Part shown: in pieces, positions 19,548-29,506 of the stretch
Numbering within the stretch: the stretch's first letter is position 1
Layout of the letters: each line of letters opens with the position of its first letter
DNA from: Planctopirus ephydatiae
GTDB taxonomy: Bacteria > Planctomycetota > Planctomycetia > Planctomycetales > Planctomycetaceae
NCBI RefSeq assembly: GCF_007752345.1
Contig: NZ_CP036299.1
Location: forward strand, 806,001-870,000
Length of the DNA: 64,000 nt
Direction: 5' to 3'
Made by a program: the position numbers and the translations under genes
The notes under the pieces: model-generated
Seen by the model: the letters and a program-made list of their open reading frames with translations, nothing else
Database searches by the model: none
What the model was told of the DNA's origin: nothing

Positions 19548-22500
19548 CTATCGGGGGCCGCGAGCACCGATCCAGGCTTCCGAATCGCGATAACGCCACG
19601 ATCTGGTGGGCGAACTACCCTCGACCGGGACAAAGTACCCTGGTTCTCCGGCCAATCCGGATTCGAACTCGATGTCTCCCACACCCCGCATGCCATCCTG
19701 GAAAATGAAGTACTCGCCCGGGACTCGGAAGTCTGCCGGGCGTGTGCTCCAGTTGTTACACATGGCGTCGGACATTGGACCAAAATTCGCCGCGCCGACA
19801 GCAGAGTCGACGATACACTCTGGTCCCGTCGGGGAAATGAACAGATTCTGATAGACACAGATGCGGCGGCGGCGATCACAGTGACCCACCTCGACGAACG
19901 AAATGCCCGCCTCGCTTGCCTGGAATGTGTTATTGACGACCTCGATCTTGTTCCACACCGTAGCTGGGCCGATGATACGAATCGGCAATCTCGTATCGTT
20001 GAAGACAGAACCTTTCACAGAAAGCTCTGCCGTGGCGACCCGGAGGTCGATCCCCTGCTGCATTGGTCCCGGGAAGTCGCAATGGGACACGTTGATTTCC
20101 AACCGTGACATCGCTTCTCCACCGGTTGCCCCCACTGACACTGCCGTGGTCAATCGCCGGTTTGCCTGGAACACGCAATCCACTAACTGAAGTTTCGCCG
20201 GTTCATTCGTGATAGCACCGAGAACTTCCAGTCCGGATCTCTGAAATCCCGAACACCTTATTCCAATCAGTTCGACTGAACGGCCGACCAGCGCCAATGA
20301 AAGACAAGTCGCCTGAGCGGCGGCATCGAAAAACAGCCTTTCGAGCCGGATTTTGCCTGGGCTTAGGACTGTCAGTGCAGGGAGTTTTCCGGGCGGGCGA
20401 ATAACCACCAGTGCATCGGCAGCAGCGCGAATTGTCAGCTTACCAGCGAACGTCTCGTCAACAACAAGTTCCTCGACGTAAGTTCCCTCAGCAACTTCGA
20501 TTGTCACCTCAGTGGATTTCAACTGATCCGCGTAAGTCTGTCGGAGTCGTTCACCGGCGAGGGTAATTGCCGAAGCGATCGTCTTGTGTTGTTGTTCCGG
20601 TCCAACACTCAATCCCAATGATGGTTTCGCCTTCTCCGTTGGTGGTTTGACAACTGAAACCTGTGATCCCCGGCGTCGCAGAAACCACACCCCACCTCCC
20701 GCGACTGCGACCACAGTCATACCTCCGGCGATCCAGATTGGAAGACCAATCGGTTCCGGTGGAAGCGGAGGAGGAGTTGCCGGACGTGATGGTGGCTTTC
20801 GCGGTAGTATTTTCTCTTCGATGGCCGATGCAGGTGCCTCTTGCTTCAGATCGGGTGTTGCTCGTCTGGTAGGACGGGTGGATTTTGCCAGTTCGTCGCG
20901 CACATCCGGCGGCAAAGCCGCATAAACACGCTCACGGTGCTGATCGCGGATTTTTCGCAGTAGTTTTTTGCCAGTATCTCCCTTGACCGACTTGAGTGCC
21001 AAATCCTTCAAGACGCGACTTGCCTCGGACAAGTTCGACTTCAGTGTCTCCGCCAGTTCCTGCCGCTGTTCTTCACTCAGCGACATACGAGCCAGCGGGT
21101 TAATCGCTCCCGATTCACTGTCGGAGACTTCACTCACGAGCAATTGCACCTGCGCTAACTGACGTTCATCAAGAATCGATTGCAAATCGGTCTGGAAGTG
21201 CTCACTGATGGACCGGCAGGCGGCCGCGAATGCGAGATACTCGGACATGCCTTCGATCTCGGATAGATCTTTCAGCAGGGCTTCATCGCCAAGTTCTCCC
21301 AGAGACGCGAAATCCAGGAGGCCCTCACGTTCAAGTTCCTCACGATAGGAAGTCAGGAGAGCTTCGATCTCTCCCAATTGCTCGGTTGTAATCCCCAGCG
21401 TCCCCTGAGCCGCCAGCACTTCATCGAGAGGGAAACCGTCAATGTTCAGAGTTCGCAGCAATTCCTCAGGAACGGCACCAAGTTGCGATACGGCCTCCGG
21501 TGGGAGTTGGATCTCCAAGTCGTCCAAAGCCGCTTGCATGTTTTCGGGAGTCATGCCAGCTGCCGCAAACAACTGCTGGATTTCAGCATCCAGGGCCAGA
21601 GGTGTGGCTTGGATCTTCGAGGCGTCCTCATTCGCTGCAGGCGAATTCCCACCAGTTCCTGCCAAATTTGGCGAACTTTCCGACCCCGCTGTCGGGCTGC
21701 TGTTCGCCAGCGGAACACTGTCAGGCTCGACTGTTTTGGAAGTCCCCTCAGACGAAGTCGCGACAGCAGCATCTCGTTCCCCACTTGTTGTCGGCCGCTG
21801 CACATCGGGAACCTTTTCCGATCGGCCGTTGGCTTGCGCCAGCGTTTGCTCAGTCGCGGCGTCGGTCGGAGGCGGACTGGCGGGTAATGCAACCCGATCC
21901 CCCAATTGAATGCGACGCTGCGGATTGGACACGACTGCGTACGCCAATCCACCCCCGGGCAAAAACTTCTCCAGAGAAGGCAACGTTTCTGCCAATGGTT
22001 TCGTCGTAAGAACCCGAGCGATAAAGCGCTCGCCTGCAATCGACACCGAGACGCGAGTCCCTGTCTGAACCAGGTCTTTAGCGAACGGAAACGCAAAAAG
22101 AAATCGCGAATCGTCCACAATTGTCAGAAGCGGCTCGCCCGCGCGGACATATTGGCCGTTCGACACATAAAGGCGGGCGATCTGGCCGGTAAATGGTGCC
22201 CGGTACTTCATCTCATCCCACTCTGCCTCGGCAGCGATTCGCTCCAGTCGGGCGCCCTCGTACCGCTCTGTTCTGATGGCCCGTGCAAGATCATCGGGGG
22301 CTGATTCCCGCAGGATTTCACATTCCCGCTCAACTGCACGCGCCTTGTCGACCAAAAGTCGCTGATGACGATCATCCAGCGAAACAATCGTAACAAACGC
22401 GGCTACACGTGCCCCAGGTTCTACCAGATCGGAATCCACGCATCCGGAATGCACTGCTCGGACAACCATTTCCCGAAACGGCCACAATCGAAGCAGAACC

Positions 22501-22679
22501 CTGTTAAGGGGTGTTGCCGGACTCAGGTGAAACGGGCTTTCAAATTGTTCGCCGGAAGCTGTACCGACAGCCGGGCCGAGTCGGATGGACACACCCTTCT
22601 CGGGCGGGCTAGGCGGTGTTTGTCCAACCGCGACCGCTGCTAAGCTCAACCAAAAAGCCACCACAAAAGGAGATTTCAT
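19548..22679 (-). CDS. HlyD-like / transmembrane / parallel beta-helix fusion protein
   Basis: A 1043-residue protein with an unusual architecture. A signal peptide (about 1-19) is followed by an HlyD-like adaptor region (about 70-265), including YRAPFTGQIARLYVSNG and VRAGEPLLTIVDDSRF, which is the second half of a lipoyl-type barrel-sandwich domain. Next come a Ser/Thr/Pro linker (about 266-345), an acidic helical region (about 350-600), a Pro-rich linker, one membrane helix (GLPIWIAGGMTVVAVAGG, about residue 650) followed by RRR, and a C-terminal right-handed beta-helix (about 700-1000; TEVTIEVAEGTYVEEL, GKLTIRAAADALVVI, KLQLVDCVFQAN). By the positive-inside rule the HlyD part is periplasmic and the beta-helix cytoplasmic. 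AGAGGG precedes the ATG. No ABC or RND partner is adjacent. Function unknown. Confidence 0.8.
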   Translation of the reverse strand: MKSPFVVAFWLSLAAVAVGQTPPSPPEKGVSIRLGPAVGTASGEQFESPFHLSPATPLNRVLLRLWPFREMVVRAVHSGCVDSDLVEPGARVAAFVTIVSLDDRHQRLLVDKARAVERECEILRESAPDDLARAIRTERYEGARLERIAAEAEWDEMKYRAPFTGQIARLYVSNGQYVRAGEPLLTIVDDSRFLFAFPFAKDLVQTGTRVSVSIAGERFIARVLTTKPLAETLPSLEKFLPGGGLAYAVVSNPQRRIQLGDRVALPASPPPTDAATEQTLAQANGRSEKVPDVQRPTTSGERDAAVATSSEGTSKTVEPDSVPLANSSPTAGSESSPNLAGTGGNSPAANEDASKIQATPLALDAEIQQLFAAAGMTPENMQAALDDLEIQLPPEAVSQLGAVPEELLRTLNIDGFPLDEVLAAQGTLGITTEQLGEIEALLTSYREELEREGLLDFASLGELGDEALLKDLSEIEGMSEYLAFAAACRSISEHFQTDLQSILDERQLAQVQLLVSEVSDSESGAINPLARMSLSEEQRQELAETLKSNLSEASRVLKDLALKSVKGDTGKKLLRKIRDQHRERVYAALPPDVRDELAKSTRPTRRATPDLKQEAPASAIEEKILPRKPPSRPATPPPLPPEPIGLPIWIAGGMTVVAVAGGGVWFLRRRGSQVSVVKPPTEKAKPSLGLSVGPEQQHKTIASAITLAGERLRQTYADQLKSTEVTIEVAEGTYVEELVVDETFAGKLTIRAAADALVVIRPPGKLPALTVLSPGKIRLERLFFDAAAQATCLSLALVGRSVELIGIRCSGFQRSGLEVLGAITNEPAKLQLVDCVFQANRRLTTAVSVGATGGEAMSRLEINVSHCDFPGPMQQGIDLRVATAELSVKGSVFNDTRLPIRIIGPATVWNKIEVVNNTFQASEAGISFVEVGHCDRRRRICVYQNLFISPTGPECIVDSAVGAANFGPMSDAMCNNWSTRPADFRVPGEYFIFQDGMRGVGDIEFESGLAGEPGYFVPVEGSSPTRSWRYRDSEAWIGARGPR

Positions 22680-23266
22680 CTGCCATGCCCTCTGCGGCCA
22701 AACAGGTTTTCGAATACAGGCACACGGTAAAACAAAATGGGATCGAATAACATAGGCTGAACTTGCCTAGGCCCACTTCTGGACACGATTAGATAAGGGA
22801 TGACAAGATTCTCAGCCCAAAATCTCTGTGGCGCGGCACAAGAGAAAATGCCACATTGACTGTTGCCTGAATGAAACATTGCTCACCTTATCACAGGCAC
22901 TCATTGGTCAATTTTCCCGCATGATCGCACCAGGTGTCGTGATCGGCAATCTCGGTGAGCGTCGTGTGATTCATCCCACTTCAATGAGAATTCGGATTCC
23001 CTCGTAAAACTCATGAAAAGGGATGCAAGGCGAGTTGTGGGTATTCTGCATAATCTGCGTGATCTTTCAGGAGTAGTTTTATGCCCGCAAACTTCATGCA
23101 GAATACCGAAGCCACCATTCACCTTCTCTCTGGATCGGCGTCAACTGCTGGTCACGACAGACTTTGCGTTGACACTTTCGGAGGCCATTTTTACACTCCC
23201 GACGACCTCGCTGGGCAGGATTCCGGCCTTTGGGTGATTTGCAGTGTTTGGGCAAGGAGGCGTCGC
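22680..23266. other. divergent intergenic region
   Basis: About 590 bases between the divergent fusion gene and the amidase gene. The open frame upstream of 23267 (from 23081) is in frame with the amidase but looks non-family. Promoters for both genes must lie here; none is obvious. Confidence 0.5.
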
Positions 23267-24301
23267 GTGTCGACGAACAGCCACATCCTGAAGAGCCTTC
23301 ATTGCCCGGTGCTGTGGCTTGCGGCGAGCTGTTTACTGATGCTCAGCGGCTGTGCTGATGCCCTGTGGTCTGGTACGAGCGATGATCAACTGGGCCCGTG
23401 GCCTGAGCCTGTCGTGATCGTGATTGGCGAGAGTTCCAGCGAGATGATCGACGTTTGCCATATCGAGTCAGCCACAGCCTCGAACAGTGTTGCTCCCTTG
23501 GATGCGCAAGAGCCACAACGAATTTCTCACCAAGCTGCCAAACCTGCTGTGGATGATGCCCGCCGTCTCGATATAGGGCATGACTCGACAGGTCTCGTCA
23601 ATCAGGTGGGGCACGAATCGACCGCCCACGAATCGATGCGGCAGGCGCAGGCACTCTTTGCAATTCAACCTGAGATCGACTCACAACGAGAACAGGCTGC
23701 CAACGGATCGGTGGTCAAGTCTTTGCCATTCATTCATCACCCGGCAAAAAGCCCTCTCAAGCCCTGGAAATACCTTGTGCTGCATCACACTGCGACGACA
23801 TCGGGAGATGTCGAGAGCATTCATCAGAGTCACTTGAAGAACAAAGATCGATCTGGCAATCGCTGGCTGGGAATTGGTTATCACTTTGTGATCGGCAATG
23901 GTGATGGCATGCCCGATGGTGAGATTGCACCGACTTTTCGGTGGCACCAGCAACTGCCGGGAGCCCATGCCGGAAACAAAGAGTTTAACGACTGCGGGAT
24001 TGGCATCGTGCTGGTGGGAAACTTTGCGAAAAAACCACCGACAGAAGCTCAAGTCAGCGCTACCAAACGCCTCGTTTCTGATTTAGCTAATGAGTTTGTG
24101 ATCGAGAGTTCCTGCATTATTGGCCATGGGACGGTCAGGGCTACGGAATGCCCTGGTCGCTACTTTCCTATGGATGTTGTCAAGAAGGGTCTCAGGATTG
24201 GTCATGAAGGCCAGCCTGATGCCGAGCCACCGCATGCCACACCGCCCGGGAAAACTGCGGCAGCGACTCCCCGTCGCACGAAGGGAAGCAATTCGCAATG
24301 A
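23267..24301 (+). CDS. N-acetylmuramoyl-L-alanine amidase lipoprotein (Amidase_2)
   Basis: 344 residues from GTG 23267, chosen because AAGGAGG stands 6 bases before it and because the protein then begins with a proper lipoprotein signal (LWLAASCLLMLSGC). The catalytic domain occupies about residues 160-320. The zinc ligands are probably the first His of VLHHTATT and the His and Cys of IIGHGTVRATECPGRYF, as in T7-lysozyme-like amidases. WLGIGYHFVIGNG supplies the conserved Tyr/His strand. Such enzymes cleave the amide bond between muramic acid and the peptide stem of peptidoglycan. The next gene starts inside its stop codon (ATGA), so the two are translationally coupled. Confidence 0.9.
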   Translation: MSTNSHILKSLHCPVLWLAASCLLMLSGCADALWSGTSDDQLGPWPEPVVIVIGESSSEMIDVCHIESATASNSVAPLDAQEPQRISHQAAKPAVDDARRLDIGHDSTGLVNQVGHESTAHESMRQAQALFAIQPEIDSQREQAANGSVVKSLPFIHHPAKSPLKPWKYLVLHHTATTSGDVESIHQSHLKNKDRSGNRWLGIGYHFVIGNGDGMPDGEIAPTFRWHQQLPGAHAGNKEFNDCGIGIVLVGNFAKKPPTEAQVSATKRLVSDLANEFVIESSCIIGHGTVRATECPGRYFPMDVVKKGLRIGHEGQPDAEPPHATPPGKTAAATPRRTKGSNSQ

Positions 24302-25065
24302 ACGGCAATTCACAGTCGCATTCCTCCGACGATCAGTTTTTTACTCATGACCGGAATCAGCCGGTACACTATCCGGTTTATCCCGAGAACGATGCCAAAG
24401 CCGAACAGGGTGAGTTCTCGAAAGGTTCGGGCACAAATCACGTCTGGCAAGCAGAAGTTGTGCTGCCTGAGAAGCACGAGCCCGCCTATGCGTACCCTGT
24501 TCTCATCTGGTTGCATGGTGATGGCCAGAATGAAGCAGACGGGATCGCGGCCATTCATCGCGCCAGTGACCAGAACATGATTGGCATTGCACTGCGTGGC
24601 GATACCACCGTTCGCGGGGGCTATGCCTGGAATGCTGATCCAATGGCTCTGGCGAGCTTTATGGAAGCGCTGATCTTGAGTCTCTCTGTCCAGCATCGCA
24701 TTCATACAGATCGCATCTTTATCGGTGGTTATGAATCGGGAGCGAATCTGGCACTGCAACTCCTCCTGGCCAGCCCGGCAACTTACTGTGGAGCGGCTGT
24801 GCTTTGCCCACGGATGAAGTCACTGTCACTTCCCGCAGAAATGACACGCCTGGCCCGCGGGCGTAAGGTGCTGGTCGCTTCTCAACTGAGTGGCAGCCCG
24901 ACTCATCTGATTGATCTCGTCGAGTTTGATCGTCAACTGGAACATCTCGGACTCGATGTCCGTTCGTGCTATTATCAACCGACCGCTCGAAAACTGACTC
25001 AGCGAATGCTCCGCGATGTCGATCACTGGATGATCAGCACGCTCTCCTCGGCAGTCGGGGTTTAG
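24298..25065 (+). CDS. alpha/beta hydrolase-fold protein, catalytic residues apparently lost
   Basis: A 255-residue esterase-like protein. The oxyanion-side phrase VLIWLHGDGQNEAD and the nucleophile-elbow strand FIGGYESGANLALQLLL place it in the carboxylesterase / polyhydroxybutyrate-depolymerase group. The elbow reads G-Y-E-S-G, so Glu occupies the position of the catalytic Ser in G-x-S-x-G. The usual late GGH is also not seen; the C-terminus runs RKLTQRMLRDVDHWM. It may be a non-catalytic binding protein or use a shifted Ser. It starts in the stop codon of the amidase gene (ATGA overlap), so a cell-wall-linked role is possible. No signal peptide. Confidence 0.8.
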   Translation: MNGNSQSHSSDDQFFTHDRNQPVHYPVYPENDAKAEQGEFSKGSGTNHVWQAEVVLPEKHEPAYAYPVLIWLHGDGQNEADGIAAIHRASDQNMIGIALRGDTTVRGGYAWNADPMALASFMEALILSLSVQHRIHTDRIFIGGYESGANLALQLLLASPATYCGAAVLCPRMKSLSLPAEMTRLARGRKVLVASQLSGSPTHLIDLVEFDRQLEHLGLDVRSCYYQPTARKLTQRMLRDVDHWMISTLSSAVGV

Positions 25066-25182
25066 CCCTGGTTGTTTGGCCTTATGGCGCTGCTGGACCT
25101 GCTTTGAGATTTCCAGAGGATCTTCGGAAGATCGCACTTCATTCATTCAGGCGAACGGAAGTTCCAGCAGAAAGCCAACGCC

Positions 25183-25593
25183 ATGTCAGGAAATGTGGGC
25201 GCTGGTCGTCATGCCGATGAGCTGGCCATTCGGACGGTCCAATATCGCTGGCTGGAAGCGACGAGGAAGTTCGATCGGCAGGTGCTCAGTTCGCTCATGA
25301 CAGATGACGTGGTGTTTCTCACGCCGGGGCGCCTGCCTTTCGGAAAGGAAGAGTTTCTGGCGGCTTGTGAGCAGAACGATCAGCGGGTGATGATTGAAGC
25401 GTCCGCGACCTTTGAGGAAATCGTGATTGTCGAGCCAATGGCTTACACGCGGACGCATCTGCACATCAAGGTGACACCGCGCGGCGGTAGCGCGGTGCGC
25501 GAACTGGCCGGCCATGCGATATCGATCTTTCGCAGATCTATGTTTGGAGAATGGCAACTGGCACGGGATGCGAATCTGGTGGTACCTTTGTGA
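25183..25593 (+). CDS. NTF2-like / SnoaL-type (DUF4440) protein
   Basis: 136 residues with the pattern of a small cone-shaped NTF2-like fold: helix DELAIRTVQYRWLEATRKFD, the segment LMTDDVVFLTPGRLPFGKEEF typical of DUF4440/SnoaL-like proteins, then beta-strands ending ISIFRR...GEWQLARDANLV. Members bind small hydrophobic ligands or act as isomerases or hydrolases, or have no known activity. It follows the hydrolase gene by 117 bases on the same strand. Ribosome site weak. Ligand unknown. Confidence 0.82.
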   Translation: MSGNVGAGRHADELAIRTVQYRWLEATRKFDRQVLSSLMTDDVVFLTPGRLPFGKEEFLAACEQNDQRVMIEASATFEEIVIVEPMAYTRTHLHIKVTPRGGSAVRELAGHAISIFRRSMFGEWQLARDANLVVPL

Positions 25594-25657
25594 CGTACAA
25601 TGATCTCACGCTGCAACCGTTAAGAGAGCTGGTGCATCTGTTCGGTACGACGACTAC

Positions 25658-26233
25658 CTACAGGTTTTCCGGGCTTCGATATTCACAAGGAACGGAGAAT
25701 TTCACTCCGTGAAGCCTGTGGATGCTCTCACGAACTTCCCAACTTGTGACACCGTACTTGCGACGAAGTATGCGACGAACCGTCGAGGTGCCATACATTT
25801 CGGAAAAGCGTGCGATCTGCTTCTGGCAATCTTTCCAACCATCTTTTTGAGAATCCATGTACAAGCCGGGAAGCTGCTTCAGGGAAGGCCCCTGGCTCTG
25901 GTCAAAAGGATTCATAGGGGCTTCTGTGAACCATCGAGGAGACCAGAGAAATTCCACCAGACATTCAGACCACCCTTGTTGATAACAACTCGGATAGCCA
26001 CGCTTTAGATTCCATTCGACCGTTTGGTTACCCATGGTTTGCCAAAAGAATGTTTCTGGCAAGTCGTCTGGGATTTTGACGACCATCTGCAATGAAATCC
26101 GATCTGCGAGCACTTCATCTCGCAAACGGAATCCCGCAAGAGCAAAAAGCCCCAGCAGCAACAGAATCAAGGCCAGGTTGCAGGGATATTGGCATATCAG
26201 TGAGAAAACATTCTTTCGTATAAATTTTAACAT
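25658..26233 (-). CDS. small membrane-anchored protein of unknown function
   Basis: 191 residues from ATG 26233 (a TTG at 26266 would add 11 residues). One strong membrane helix (LALILLLLGLFALAGF) near the N-terminus after a basic stretch, so the C-terminal about 150 residues are likely extracytoplasmic. That part has several Trp, Tyr and Cys residues (WNLKRGYPSCYQQGWSECLVEFLW) and a basic end (RRILRRKYGVTSWEVRESIHRLHG). Base composition is visibly more AT-rich than the neighbours, which may indicate acquisition. I recognise no family. No strong ribosome site. Confidence 0.6.
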   Translation of the reverse strand: MLKFIRKNVFSLICQYPCNLALILLLLGLFALAGFRLRDEVLADRISLQMVVKIPDDLPETFFWQTMGNQTVEWNLKRGYPSCYQQGWSECLVEFLWSPRWFTEAPMNPFDQSQGPSLKQLPGLYMDSQKDGWKDCQKQIARFSEMYGTSTVRRILRRKYGVTSWEVRESIHRLHGVKFSVPCEYRSPENL

Positions 26234-26473
26234 GACGCGGTGAACTCGACTGATGTTGGCGGCCAATGACGCAGAAGAAATATGATCGGTACAAGTTCTG
26301 GATTGATACTATACACAGATGAAACAACAGTGTACGAGATTCTGGTTTGCTATGAGCGAGAGTAGGATGGTTGGTCTGTTCTCTGCTGCGGTACTTCAAT
26401 ATCAATATACGCACTATAGGCAGAGTATGCGTGACCGTTTCCCGGTAGAAGCATTGTAAGCGATGATTCGTGA

Positions 26474-28996
26474 TCATTTCAGCGACCCCTCAATCATTTT
26501 GAGCAGTTTGCGGCCTTCGTCTCGTGCGGTTTGCCACCACGCTTCCCAGTGATCCTGACGGGCATGATGAGCCTTGAGCAATAGCAATCCCTGGGCCTGA
26601 GGAAGCTGGGCGATGAGCAGGGGGATCAGGTATTCATCGATTCCGTAGAGCCTGTTGGGTGACTCTTGTGTCCCAGATTCAAGAGTTGTGGTATGTGCTT
26701 CCAGCCGAGTGGCGACCGGCACCCAGTGCCTGATCGTCGATTGAAAGACCTCATGATGGTATTGAACGACTTCGCGAACGGACACTTCTTTAGTCCGCGT
26801 CGCAGCCGGATTGAGGAATTGATAAGGGGGTGACCATTCGAGAGTCGGTCTCAGCAGATCGACTTTGGAAATGACGCCCACGAGAAGTGGCGGTCGCTCC
26901 TGGGGATGCTGCTGGAAGTACTCCTGCAAGCGATGCATCAATTGCACATCAGGATCCTTGGCGGGATTGTTGGCAGCCATCACGAGCAGGACGACTTCGG
27001 CTTGCCGGGCTGCTTCAAGAATCGCTGCAAACTGCCTGGGGGAGAGTGTGGCATCGGTGTAGCCGGGAGTATCGAGGAGCACCACTTCGCCTGCGGACAT
27101 CGGCAGGAGGCAGCGATATTCCGCCACACCTGAAGTGGCAGGGAGGACATCGACAAAAGCGGCCTGCTGTCTGAGGATGGCATTGATAAGGCTCGATTTT
27201 CCCGCTTTCACCTGTCCGACAACGGCCAGTTTCACCAGCGGGCTTGAAGAGTTTTCAGCCTGGCTTTCGACGGGAACATCAGGTTGAGAATCGGCTGTGT
27301 GTGAAGAAGCTTTAGGGGTGGCGGCTGTCAGAGAGAAGTTTTCGTCGATGATCAGTGGAGCGGGATGCCAGCTTTTCATTTGGGCATCGGCCAGACGAAT
27401 TCCCGCCAGCCTCCAGCAGCGGGAGTACTCGTTGCGTAACCAGTCGTTGAACTGATCTTTGGAGATGGAGACGAGATTACCTGCCAGTTCCGCAGCGATG
27501 GTCCAGCCGATATTCTTGACGATCTCTGCAGGTGTTAAGGCGCGAATCCAGCGTGTCAGATTCCACGTTTTGCCCAGGGTATCGAGCATGGGCCTGGTCT
27601 GCTCATAAGCCTCTTGAGCCTGAGTGGCTCGCTGTAACCAGGTTTCGACCTGTCCGATGGTTAGTACTGTGGAAAGGGGCCAGGCAGCAATCATGGGCTC
27701 AAGATCGATCGCCAGAGATTCCACAACCATCAAGCCTTCGGGGACAGTGAGATCTTCCAGATGCAATCGACCGCGAGCACCAAGTGAGTTCCCGATCTTG
27801 CTCATCAACAACTGAAGATCCTTGCGGTAAGGATCGAATGTTTGAGCTGGAGGCCAGGGTCGCTCTTTGGCAAACGAGCCTATGGTTTCATCGATCGCCA
27901 TGCGTGTGGACTGGCTGATGGGGGCTCTTTTCTGGGAAGACCACCAGTAGAACGAGAGGCTCCAGCAGAGGGCTGTGAAGATTCCCAGTGGCAGCCACCA
28001 TTCATCCACAATCAGTGCGTAAATGCCAATCAGCGCCAGCCAGAGATAAGGGATCAGCAGCAAGGTGTAAATCAGCCAGACACGCCAGGTGATGGGAAGT
28101 ATCGGGCGGCGAACAGCCGGGGTAGTCTTTGCCAGTTTTCGTTCGAGTTCGGTGTAGGCCTGGCTTCCCTTGCGCAAGGCTCCATTCGATAACGAGATCA
28201 TCAATGTTCCGGCTTCACCAGCGATCTGTAGTAAAGCCGCCTGGAGAAACTCTCGGGAAAGCCCGTCCTGGCAACGCCTCCAGATCAATCGGGGAATGAT
28301 CACCAGCAGTAAAAAACTTATCATCCCACGGGCGAGCACCAGGCCGGTTTCCGATTCAAAAACGGTCGCGGCGAGGCCAGAGATCAGTAGCAGGAGACCA
28401 CCGACGCCGGCTGCGATGCGATCAATTTGAATCTGGCGCCTCCGATAGATGTCGGAAGCTCCCATGAGGAGCAGGCCTTCACGTGCGGAGATGCTCTCGA
28501 TCCCGGGAATGGCACTTGTCAGCCAATGACGGAGTGATCGGGCAGCCAGGCCTGCCATGGCCACCAGTTCAATCACAGTGCGATCGCTGTAAGGTTGAGC
28601 AACACCGGGCCGGTAAATCTGGGCAATCGTACGGGCCATGCTGCCCAGTGCATCGATGAGAAGTTGAAATCGAGCCTGAGGCGCGGGTGTTTGTTGTAGC
28701 TGGTGTTCGAGCTCGAGCTCGGCTTTCTGGACAATCTCGTAGGCTGCTTGATCCTGCCGGGAGACTCCTGTGGGAATGACGATCGGCGGGTGAGGAAAGA
28801 GTTTTTTTCTCAGGATCCATTGGCGGAGCAACAATAAAGCGAATGACCAGCACAGGAGTGCCAGGACTGAGGTGTAGCCTGTGAAAGCACTGAGGAGTGG
28901 TCGCCAGATCCAGTCGAGAATGCCAGCGATCATCGCACCGATCAGGGGGAGTACGAAGAGTAACCCTGGGCCATAGCGGTAGATCAATCGCGACAT
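26474..28996 (-). CDS. large membrane GTPase (YcjX/dynamin-like group)
   Basis: 840 residues from ATG 28996 (GGAG 10 bases upstream; the frame extends to 29047). The N-terminal half has several hydrophobic helices (about residues 10-80, 195-245, 310-360), so the protein is membrane-bound. The G domain starts near residue 590: G1 GQVKAGKSSLINAI, G2 near ATSG, G3 LLDTPGYTD, G4 ISKVDLLRP, where Ser replaces the common Asn. The C-terminus is helical. This order (membrane part, then an Era/dynamin-type G domain) resembles planctomycete GTPases sometimes linked to membrane remodelling, but function is not established here. Single gene. Confidence 0.85.
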   Translation of the reverse strand: MSRLIYRYGPGLLFVLPLIGAMIAGILDWIWRPLLSAFTGYTSVLALLCWSFALLLLRQWILRKKLFPHPPIVIPTGVSRQDQAAYEIVQKAELELEHQLQQTPAPQARFQLLIDALGSMARTIAQIYRPGVAQPYSDRTVIELVAMAGLAARSLRHWLTSAIPGIESISAREGLLLMGASDIYRRRQIQIDRIAAGVGGLLLLISGLAATVFESETGLVLARGMISFLLLVIIPRLIWRRCQDGLSREFLQAALLQIAGEAGTLMISLSNGALRKGSQAYTELERKLAKTTPAVRRPILPITWRVWLIYTLLLIPYLWLALIGIYALIVDEWWLPLGIFTALCWSLSFYWWSSQKRAPISQSTRMAIDETIGSFAKERPWPPAQTFDPYRKDLQLLMSKIGNSLGARGRLHLEDLTVPEGLMVVESLAIDLEPMIAAWPLSTVLTIGQVETWLQRATQAQEAYEQTRPMLDTLGKTWNLTRWIRALTPAEIVKNIGWTIAAELAGNLVSISKDQFNDWLRNEYSRCWRLAGIRLADAQMKSWHPAPLIIDENFSLTAATPKASSHTADSQPDVPVESQAENSSSPLVKLAVVGQVKAGKSSLINAILRQQAAFVDVLPATSGVAEYRCLLPMSAGEVVLLDTPGYTDATLSPRQFAAILEAARQAEVVLLVMAANNPAKDPDVQLMHRLQEYFQQHPQERPPLLVGVISKVDLLRPTLEWSPPYQFLNPAATRTKEVSVREVVQYHHEVFQSTIRHWVPVATRLEAHTTTLESGTQESPNRLYGIDEYLIPLLIAQLPQAQGLLLLKAHHARQDHWEAWWQTARDEGRKLLKMIEGSLK

Positions 28997-29287
28997 CCTG
29001 AGGATTCTCCAGGTCGGGACGAAGGCGTAGCAGACGAACCGAATCATCGAAAAAACAACACAAATCGTTATTTATAAGGCAGTTGTGAAAAGTCAGTTGT
29101 GCTGAATGTTGATGTCAGTCCGCTGGATTCTACTACGATGAGAGTTCCGTCTGCTTGGCGAAATTCCCGGGAACTCGTTCCGAATCAGGTGGTGGCAGAG
29201 TTCTGGACAACTCGTTAGAATCCGGGGAAGGTTGTATCAACAACGTAGCAGATTTTTCCTTTTTAACGAAAGAACAGGCAACGAGTT

Positions 29288-29506
29288 ATGGCGAAAGAAG
29301 AAGCCATCGAAGTGGATGGCGACGTCGTGGAGGCTCTGGCCAACACGCAATTTCGAGTATTGCTCTCGAATGGACATGAAGTTCTAGCTCACGTCGCGGG
29401 GAAAATGCGTAAACACTTCATCCGTATTGTGCCGGGTGACAAAGTGAAGGTGGAAGTGAGTCCTTACGATCTCAATCGTGGGCGAATTATCTTCCGCGAG
29501 CGTTAA
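29288..29506 (+). CDS. infA: translation initiation factor IF-1
   Basis: 72 residues, the normal length of IF-1. It is a single S1-type OB fold: [20 protein letters not shown], then [36 protein letters not shown], all diagnostic. IF-1 binds the ribosomal A site region of the 30S subunit during initiation. An AGG precedes the start at a somewhat long spacing. In many bacteria infA is next to ribosomal protein genes; here it stands alone between a GTPase gene and rnhA. Confidence 0.97.
   Translation: MAKEEAIEVDGDVVEALANTQFRVLLSNGHEVLAHVAGKMRKHFIRIVPGDKVKVEVSPYDLNRGRIIFRER

Noticed and set aside
26115-26477. 120-codon minus-strand frame upstream of the membrane-anchored hypothetical gene
   Set aside because: Overlaps the better-supported 25658-26233 gene and has no signal, ribosome site or family features.
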